A stretch of DNA of 64,000 nucleotides from Siphonodentalium dalli (taxonomy: Eukaryota; Mollusca; Scaphopoda; Gadilida; Siphonodentaliidae). Below, piece after piece: positions 56,603 to 64,000 of the stretch (within the stretch, counting starts at the first letter, position 1; each line of letters starts with the position of its first letter). The stretch spans positions 205,736,978-205,800,977 of the forward strand of contig CP136066.1 of the NCBI GenBank assembly GCA_032622095.1, given 5' to 3'. Both the position numbers and the translations under genes were made by a program. Under the pieces are notes generated by a model. It made no database searches, was not told the DNA's origin, and saw only the letters and a list, made by a program, of their open reading frames with translations.

Positions 56603-58000
56603 AAATAGTAAGCGCGAGAAAGGAGAGATGACAGTTGGGATGCAAAAAAATAATGATATCACAGGACGCAATATAATTCATTGACCCATTACTATAGTGA
56701 ATTGAGTAACCGCACAATATTGTTGAGAGCGACATTGGTGTTTAACTATTGAGGTTCGGTACAAAATACATTCGACTTCATTTCAAAACATCAGAGGATA
56801 TCGATCATGAATGTCTTAAGTTTGATTTTCGTAAGACAAAACTTCAATAACTTGGGGCTGACTTTGAATGGATTTCCCACTCATATCTAATAAACATTAG
56901 CTTCAAAATTTGAGGTTACGAACATTTTATCGGTCTTTAATATTACTTGTCCATTGAAGCAGAAACCGCGCCTTATTTGAACATGCTTGTATTTTTAAAT
57001 CTTAAATTGTCTGGTTCGCACAATGATAGACAACTCTATATAAATTTAAACAAGACATTCGAGAACGCCGTACTCGATACGACAGAGTTATCTTCCGTAG
57101 ACCAACAAATCACTACCGTTTTGTTGGCAATCACATTGTACTGAAGTCAGATGCCAATATTTGTTTTCGTTAAAGCTCCGTGACGGGTTGGAGCCAAAAT
57201 TATTCTCTTCTGTCACATCCTACAGGTATTTTGCACAATAGACCCAACCAACCCAAAGACATATATAAGACATAGACATGTCATTAGGGTGGTGGGGTCT
57301 AAAAACCGGTGTCACATCCCGGTGTGGTCGATCCGGTGTTGAAACGACCCCAATTTCTCAGTAACATGAAACGATAATGAACATTCCACAGTCTATCCTG
57401 ATATAGCAAAATATAAAGAGCGTTTATCGATAACTGCTATGACTGGCTATAATTTGCATAGTATACAAAGCTTGTAGATGTAGATATGTATTTCGGTTCA
57501 AACGACCAAAGTTTGTTTAAAAATACACAATCCGATTCGATGGTCCACGTATCATCATATTCCAACAACAACAATAACAATAACAACGACAACAACAACA
57601 ATAACAATAACAACGACAACAGCAACGACAACAACAACAACAACACCAACGACAACAATATTTCTTCAAAAGACGCTTTAGATATCAGAATCGATTAATT
57701 ACCAACTCCAGTAGAAAATTTTCCAAAACGTGTTATATATCAAGATTTTGTTCAACTCAATTTGGTATCGAGAATATTTCGGTAAGCTCGTCGAATATTT
57801 GCTAGGCCGACAAATGTTCCAAGTGTTGAAAAATACCAGATTTCAAAAATCGATATATGATAACTCTAAGCTTTGATAGGTGGGTTCCTCGACTCGACTC
57901 GAATAGTTTCACCCCCGAAGCCAACTAAATAGTAATTCGGATTTTATATCTTTAAATAAATATGGTTTATATATGGAACTCTTCACAGAACGCCATATTT
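56603..58000. other. Possible exon-like frames; AAC/GAC microsatellite at 57564-57660
   Basis: A plus frame at 56947-57144 (65 codons, no low complexity) looks protein-like, but the minus strand is also open across part of it and I can name no domain. A plus frame at 57486-57698 is mainly poly-Asn from the (AAC)n repeat. No clear splice pairs were found. Confidence 0.3.
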
Positions 58001-58097
58001 TGTACTCGTCCAGGTTGTGGTGAAAAGTCATATTGGACGAGACACGCAGTGTCGAGTCCAATATGACTTTTCACCACAACCTGGACGAGTACAAGAA
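58001..58097. repeat. Foldback palindrome
   Basis: Perfect arms of about 45 bp (58001-58045, 58053-58097) contain 'gtactcgtccaggttgtggt' and its complement. Confidence 0.85.
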
Positions 58098-58673
58098 AAT
58101 CTCATACTGTACACAACATTGTATAATAACATTTTTATTATCCATCTGTATGTTTATCCAAATTTTGGGAATAAAACTTTAGTGGTTCTTTTTGGTATAA
58201 TTCTCTATAAAAGCCTGTATTTGATCATCAGAAAGTATGATTTGGAACAGTAAACACGGAAATGAAAAAAAAAAACTCAATGCGGAAGTGAAACGTTTGC
58301 TAAATCCACCAGTGTTGCGCGCGCATCACAATTTCACCGACTCATTTCGCAATATTTAGTTCGTGACGTCACGGAGTCCCAATAAAAAAGTGATATTGCA
58401 CACTTGGGAGTCAAATATGACATTCGGGAGTACAATATGACATTTTCCCGGACTATCACGTGGCGGTTTTTGCCAACCGGAAATGTGTTAGTTAAGGGGT
58501 GGATAATAATATATATGAATCGAGGACACCTGTCTGGAAAGTGGAAAAGTTTCTATTAACATTCTCATAGGAGTGGTAAATTGACTAAGTGGGGATAAGT
58601 TGAAGTGGACACTACCTTGATACATGTAATTCTGATCGTCTACACTATATAAGCTGTTCGTAATTCTTCATAC

Positions 58674-58854
58674 CTCTTTGCTCTCCGTTCTTTCTGTCTT
58701 CGGATGCATACCAGCGCCACTATAGACAGAACGACCATTGGAATAACAATTCCGACGAGAATCAATCCTAAATACAGAGTATCATGGCCATGTATAATGT
58801 CACTGAGCAGCCCCTGGCTGTAGGAATCTACCCAATCCTTAGTATTCGTGGGAA
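58674..58854 (-). CDS. Transmembrane exon of a single-pass membrane protein
   Basis: On the minus strand the exon runs from 58854 down to 58674. It is preceded by the acceptor 'aattcttttcag' and followed by AAAGAG/gtatga. It is 181 bp (two bases, 59 codons, two bases), entirely open. The encoded order is a polar extracellular stalk (PTNTKDWVDSYSQG), a segment of about 25 hydrophobic residues beginning LYLGLILVG and ending VALVCI, then RRQKERRAK, a basic stop-transfer sequence. This is the topology of a type I receptor-like protein, with the cytoplasmic tail in later exons to the left. Entry phase (TT completing a G from the upstream exon) matches the exon at 62001-61906. Family not recognised. 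Confidence 0.75.
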
Positions 58855-58859
58855 CTGAA

Positions 58860-61689
58860 AAGAATTAGTGCACATATAAAAGATGGGATCTCTATCCAAA
58901 AATGTTTTATAAAAGACCCACTTTATTTTCGAATGCCCAGATCACATTATACACAACATATTCCATATTGTATACCATTTGGAAGAGGAACCAACCTTAT
59001 ATATATTCCATCAAAATACGGGGAAAAAATGTGCCTGGGAGTGTCCACAAGTGATAGTGATTCTCAGATTCACCCTAAGACTTCCCCGGTTATTTACCCC
59101 AGAATGCATCATAATTCACAACTAATAGATAGAGTTACCCGGCTTCCATTAATGGTAATATAGCAATCACATACACGCGCGTAGATGTGGTGTTGCTTTT
59201 CATGTTTAGGCGTGTATGACTTCATTATTTTTTACAATACCATTAAACCGAATTTCGACGCGATCTGCCGCCGCTAATAAAATAGTGACGACGTGCAGGA
59301 CGTAACGACGTAGCCTCATAGAGCCAGTGTCTAGTCCAATAATATAGTGGTGAAAAATCACGTGACTTCCTAACATTGCTCTCGAATTGGTATCCCCTCT
59401 GCATGGGTGCAATCGATCGCCCAAAGCACGGAATAGGCGGTAGACCAACGGGAAATTGGTAACTTCGCCGTTTCCGAAGAATTCCCATGCGATTTAGGTC
59501 TATAAATTAGTTTCATTTTGTCCAATTTCGTTGATTAGCTGAACAAAAACTAGACTCGTCCCTGGCTCATATGTGAAACACTACGGCGCTATCGCTCTGT
59601 GGCGTGCCCTCCCATAATAACGACGTCCAAAGCAAAGGGGCGGCAAGGTTTATAGTCCGGGGACCAGTCAAAACGAAACCAGTGTTCAAAGACGTCATGA
59701 CATGCTCCATGACGTCATTTACATCAATTTACTCTGTGGGCCAGGATCCGGACAAGATTGCACATGTTATGTTGTCTCCGCCGGGAACACTGATTTCACA
59801 TCACTAGACTGGACACAATTATATATACACAGACACGCTTCAATTATTATGACAAGGGGCATCCATAGTCTACCATAGAGGCTCTAGCAGTACTGCCTAT
59901 AATCGATTTTGTTAGAAATTCGGAAACAGCTTATTTAAATGTATAAGACTTTAATAAGTCTTTTCAGAATACAAAGTCTATATATAGTATTTCATGCGTT
60001 CATCGATCTGTATTAGTCACCAGAACGTGAGTGACAAACGTGGGAAATTACTAGGTTTAGTTTGAGTACTGAAGTGTATGTAGCTTTAACGAGAGACGTG
60101 ATTTTCCGCGGAATCCAATCCTCCAAATTTGGTAAAAATATTCAACATTTGGAAATTCCATGCCTGACACAGCAAAAGTATAGGTACATGTAGGTTGAAA
60201 TTGTTCTGATAGTTTGATTTTCCAACATATAATTAGTATAGAATATACCAAAAATCGAATATTTTACTACTTTCGCGTTTTGGTAAATCTTCGGACAGAA
60301 ATTGAGCTGTAAATTTCCAACCGGCAATTTTGCGTTGGAAATTGCCAAAAGATGGAAATCGTGAAGTATCAGTTGGAAAATTCCGAGCCAAGGGTGATCT
60401 GCAAATGAGTTTGAGACTTTTGATCCAGGTCAAAGGTGTGTAGTTGGAATTTCCAAGGTTGAGTGTCCGATAGTACATAAGATAGTATAGTATCTTCGAG
60501 TGGTATGACAATAGTGGAATGTAAGTTATTAATTGTGGTGCTACACCTAATTATCAAGATATAATTATTATAATATCGAATTGTAGCATGTGTGGTTGCT
60601 CCACTACGTGTTACGTGTGATCATATTAGATTGGCAGTACAGACCAGATCGAAATTAAGCACAGAACACAAGTCGGTACATTGACAAAAACAACGCTTTC
60701 ACAGTTTATTCGACCGGATACGTTGATAATACAATGTTTTGGAGCTTTCTCTTTAAAATGGTATATTCTATGGAATATGTTGTATACAATGTGATCCGGT
60801 GATTCGAAAACCAAGTGGGGCTTGTGTGGACTAAAACTAGTATTTTGTACCCAGTTATATTTATAAAGAGTTTATGGAATGGATGTTACACCTTTAACTG
60901 TTATGTGAATTTTAAAGTGGAACAAATCATCTCAAGTGGGTTCATGCCATATAACATGATAGTCTGTACAACATATTTTATCAACAATTATACAATATGA
61001 ATTGTCACACAGTCGTATGGCACAGGAACCTAAGTCACCAATCAAGTCTCTAACCCAAATCGGTTTAAAACATAAATAATCGACGTATGTCTGACGAAAT
61101 AAACTGAGCATATTCACAATGCACATTCAAAAATCAATAATCGTTAAAAATTCGTACAGGGAAAATATTAGATCATGCCACGAATCTCTACTCTGGTTAC
61201 GCCCGTAGATATCATATTCATCAAGTACAAAACCTGGGAACTTTTTGAATTTTTGACAGGGAACCTTTTAAAGTCAAAAACATAACGCGGGGAATATATT
61301 TCTTAGTTATTATCTGTTCCTTATTAATAAGTTATTATCTGTTCCTTAATAATATACTTAGCTGTGGGTGAAGGTCCCAACTCGAAATTGCATGCTTTTC
61401 CGTGACTTTTGTGAGCCGATATCGCAAAAAACATTGAATTAATTACCCAGAAGAAATTCCATAACTGTAAGCGACGCGAAGCAAAATCGCTCACAAAGTC
61501 ACTTAAATCGTGAAATTTTGTTCCCTGTCAAACTTGAGAAAGTTCCCAGGGTTTGTACTGGTGGAATATGATCTCTACGGGCGTTAGGCATGATCTAGAA
61601 AAATATCTATTGATTGTGTCCAGATTCTGTACATCAAACACACTTCAACCATTTAATAAATGTTCCTAAAATGCACAATATTATAACTC
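58860..61689. other. Probable intron of the minus-strand membrane-protein gene; repeat fragments only
   Basis: Between the two exons lie relatives of the 54.2-54.7-kb element (58910-59000, 60640-60830) and TTGGAAATTTCCAAC-type words (60300-60450). There is also a duplicated 'tagttattatctgttcctta' (61300, 61326). A pair of related blocks around 61150-61260 and 61500-61600 is inverted ('ctgggaactttt' / 'aaagttcccagg'). Minus frames at 59488-59206 are unassigned. Confidence 0.4.
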
Positions 61690-61862
61690 CTTTCACTCAT
61701 ATAAGTACGATCATTCCTGCAGCAAATATCTAACTTATCCACTGCATGAGTTCCGGATAGCAATTACCCTAGCGACGACTTGGATATTACATTAGTGACG
61801 TAGGTTCCTGAACATCTGAGGCGATGGTTTAGAGATGACATTAGTGACGTAGGTTTCTGGCC
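61690..61862. repeat. Two-unit paralogue of the 49-bp minisatellite
   Basis: The flank ('catataagtacgatcattcc' ... 'gcatgagttccggatagca') matches 16850-16925 with moderate divergence. It is followed by only two repeat units containing TTAGTGACGTAGGTT. Confidence 0.75.
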
Positions 61863-61905
61863 CCGAGACTGTCACTATGGAATTGGATTACTCGATATTA
61901 CTCAC

Positions 61906-62001
61906 CTCTTGACACATTCCTGGCCATGTCGGCCTCGGCTGAGAAATGTTGTGACAATTCAGGAGCTGATCTCTCCACCTCAAGTATCGTGGGTATCAAT
62001 T
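61906..62001 (-). CDS. Extracellular exon of the minus-strand membrane protein
   Basis: The exon runs on the minus strand from 62001 to 61906 (96 bp). The acceptor is 'tattcttgttccag' and the donor is AAGAG/gtgagt, a near-consensus site. The only open frame (two bases, 31 codons, one base) gives LIPTILEVERSAPELSQHF, then SAEADMARNVSR. The NVS is a potential N-glycosylation sequon, consistent with an extracellular position. Its last base G plus TT of the next exon makes a Val codon, so the phases agree. I do not recognise a domain; it looks like a membrane-proximal stalk. Confidence 0.7.
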
Positions 62002-62461
62002 CTGGAACAAGAATATATACATGTACTTTACCACTGATGCATACTGTCAAGAAATATATATATATCTAAGAAAAGTGCCGATCAAATGATCGATAATAAA
62101 ATGATACAGGTGAGGGGTGTGTCATTGTAATTATGCAGATACAATGTGAACACGATCCAACAAAAAAGACTTGAGTTATCACATCGGATAGAGCATGTAG
62201 ATTGGGGGATAGAAAGTTATAATAATTTCTAAACCGTTCAATCCATCGATACTAAATACTATATAGGTGAGATGTTATGTTTACAATAAATGGTATGTGT
62301 ACTTGAAGTTATCTTTAAGAGAATATTGGAGATAGATACTCTCAGTGTTCGCAAATATACATGTTTACAATATACATATACACCAAGCAATATACCAGAC
62401 ATTATATTATTCGCAGATACACAAGTCATATTTATGATTTGACATAATACAATTTACTTGC

Positions 62462-62512
62462 CTGTCGTGATAACACGCACATGTGGATTTACAGGTAGAG
62501 AAAATTTTATGT
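62462..62512 (-). CDS. Candidate upstream exon with a GC-AG donor
   Basis: This is a 51-bp minus-strand exon from 62512 to 62462. The acceptor is 'gtttcgcatcttcag', and the donor reads ACAG/gcaagt, the consensus of GC-AG introns. In the phase demanded by the next exon it is open and reads IKFSLPVNPHVRVITT, with the final G completing a Glu codon. A GT donor four bases further on would break the frame. It is short, so chance cannot be excluded. Confidence 0.45.
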
Positions 62513-62849
62513 CTGAAGATGCGAAACAAAATTCGTGTCCAACCATAGACGAAACTCGTGTGAAAGACAAGACATTCTATTGGAGTTGCTAAGTGCTCTG
62601 CCCAGTCAAACACAGCAAATCAATGGCAAACAACCGCGGTCATCAGTTGATGAGCTGGCATATATTGACTGCATTCGTTCAATTGTAAAGTAGTCTGCGC
62701 TATTTTCGACACGAGCAATTATATTATGCATGCATAGATGCTAATTTTATATTAATAAAATGTTATCCGATCTCGGGGCTGCGATAACTTGGGATGTAAT
62801 ATGATGCTAAAATGCTTATTGAAATACCTCATGTACATAGTGTATATAT

Positions 62850-62910
62850 ATATTTGTGTATGTTCCACCTTAAATGGTGGCTTTACGCATTAAACAATTC
62901 AAACAATTCA
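62850..62910 (+). mobile_element. LINE 3'-end fragment with conserved stem-loop
   Basis: GTTCCACCTTAAATGGTGGC, then 'tttacgcattaaacaattca', aligns with the 3' terminus of the LINE at 27466-27508. A TA microsatellite precedes it, as in the full copy. It represents an almost completely 5'-truncated insertion. Confidence 0.65.
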
Positions 62911-63252
62911 CGAACATTCGTTTTGTATAGGGAAGTCGGTTGGAACACGTAGAACTAACTTGTGGCTCAGATAATCGATGTTTTAGGATGAACTCGACTG
63001 TACCACATTAGTCGAACCAGCTGTACACGAGTAAACATGCACATGTGTGAATTAGTAGATATATGACATACCGGGGGTCCAACAATGTAAATAAGTGTAT
63101 ATACCACCATAACACAAATATATCATCTTCATCACCATTATCATAATATTCATGATCATCATGTAACTAATTATTTGTTCGTTAACTTACTAATGCGCTT
63201 ATGTTACATATCAATTTATGGCTAAGGCATAATAAAAAACATTGAAACTTAA

Positions 63253-63518
63253 ATATAAAAAATAGCTTCGTCCGGGCTATTTAGGGATTTCTTTGTGATC
63301 GCCCCCGTCTGGGCAGAATATACAGCGTCGGTCCAGAAACATGCCCATGTGAGCGTATATGAGCGAGGTCAAGGACACGGTCGCACGTGAAATTTGACCC
63401 GCCCATGTTGTTCCCCGTATCAAAGTAGGTCTACATACCAAATTTGAGTCGGATCAGTCGAGCAGTTTTCGAGTCTATAACACACACATTGACAACAAGT
63501 TCCAAAATATATAATAGA
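63253..63518 (-). mobile_element. Helitron-like element fragment, minus strand
   Basis: Read on the minus strand it starts TCTATTATATATTTTGGAA (63518) and continues with 'gttatagactcgaaaactgc' and 'caaatttggtatgta', words typical of the families at 23.3 and 48.7 kb. It reaches 'agcccggacgaagc' near 63265. The terminal CTAG is degraded. Confidence 0.6.
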
Positions 63519-63869
63519 TAATATATGACTGATTGCTTACACCGGTTTTTATCACCTAATACGCACACGTTTGACTACCAAAAGATAGTTAATCGGGGTT
63601 CACGATTACATGTCGATTGGTATATAATCGCGACCACAGGTGGCACGCGTGGTTTCGATTGAGTATCATATTTAATCCCAAGGGTGATAACTCTATATAG
63701 AATGTACTTTGACGAAATAACGGAGATTTGTATGACAGAAATAGCAACACCACAACTGATCAACTCTGATGAAATATAAGTCAAATTCTTCTATTATTTA
63801 GGCGGGTTTGAGGGAAGTTAGGGTTGACACTCTTTAAAACACTTCTTCAAATATCTCAGTTATTTCTTT

Positions 63870-64000
63870 AATAATAATCGCTATGTAATAGTGTATTTCG
63901 TTATTTCGCTGTATTTCCTATTTATATAGTTCGCCATTTCGCTGCATTTCCTATTCAGCTATTTCGCTGTATTTCCTATTTCGCTTTTTCGTTGTATTTC
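63870..64000. repeat. Tandem repeat of TATTTCGCTGTATTTCC running off the window
   Basis: At least four units of about 20-32 bp with 'atttcgctgtatttcctatt' occupy the last 110 bp. The array continues past the right edge. Confidence 0.75.

Noticed and set aside
56947-57144. 65-codon plus frame and overlapping minus frame with acceptor-like 'ctgacttcag'
   Set aside because: Both strands look coding-like. The minus version is out of phase with the TM exon and the plus version lacks partners, so neither is called as a gene.
57437-57698. Poly-Asn (plus) or poly-Leu (minus) frame, and an adjoining minus segment that resembles a cytoplasmic tail
   Set aside because: It is driven by an (AAC)n microsatellite. 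I tried to join the minus segment to the TM exon at 58674 but found no acceptor in a compatible phase.

Overview
This is a eukaryotic, repeat-dominated window. It has no operons, no ribosome binding sites and no long host reading frames, and coding signal sits in short exons with GT-AG or GC-AG borders. The sequence is AT-rich and contains TTAA-flanked miniature transposons, Helitron-like elements with internal tandem repeats, jockey-type non-LTR elements, a tRNA-type SINE and very large minisatellites. This mix fits a marine invertebrate, most likely a mollusc. That is an inference from repeat style, not from a marker gene.

Layout. 0-10.6 kb: miniature inverted-repeat elements sharing one hairpin/AT-rich core, a diverged local duplication and several foldbacks. 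10.8-16.8 kb: a nested retroelement complex. An ORF1-only non-LTR element is flanked by a 12-bp target-site duplication (TSD). It is interrupted by a solo-LTR-like insertion (CAGT TSD), a second full-length ORF1-only element (its own 12-bp TSD) and a MITE (TAA TSD). 16.9-20.8 kb: a 49-bp minisatellite and more TTAA elements. 20.9-24.8 kb: head-to-tail Helitron-like elements. 25.6-27.5 kb: a 5'-truncated LINE with an intact RT frame of about 509 codons. 28.4-36.4 kb: three adjacent minisatellites (45-bp, 29-bp, and a 5.6-kb array mixing 48- and 67-bp units). 36.6-36.9 kb: a cruciform-prone palindrome. 37-44 kb: TTAA elements, foldbacks and a SINE whose pre-insertion relative lies near 9.1 kb. 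44.4-51.2 kb: further Helitron-like chains. 51-56.6 kb: small repeats, nested TTAA elements and a TIR element with five 191-199-bp internal repeats. 56.6-64 kb: the most gene-like part.

The best host gene is on the minus strand. Three exons in compatible phase (62512-62462, 62001-61906, 58854-58674) encode an extracellular stalk with an N-glycosylation sequon, one transmembrane helix and a basic stop-transfer segment. The first intron would be of the GC-AG class. The remaining exons lie outside the window or were not recognised. Everything else with a longish reading frame is either transposon-derived (RT, two decayed ORF1 zinc-knuckle proteins) or open only because it lies in a tandem repeat.
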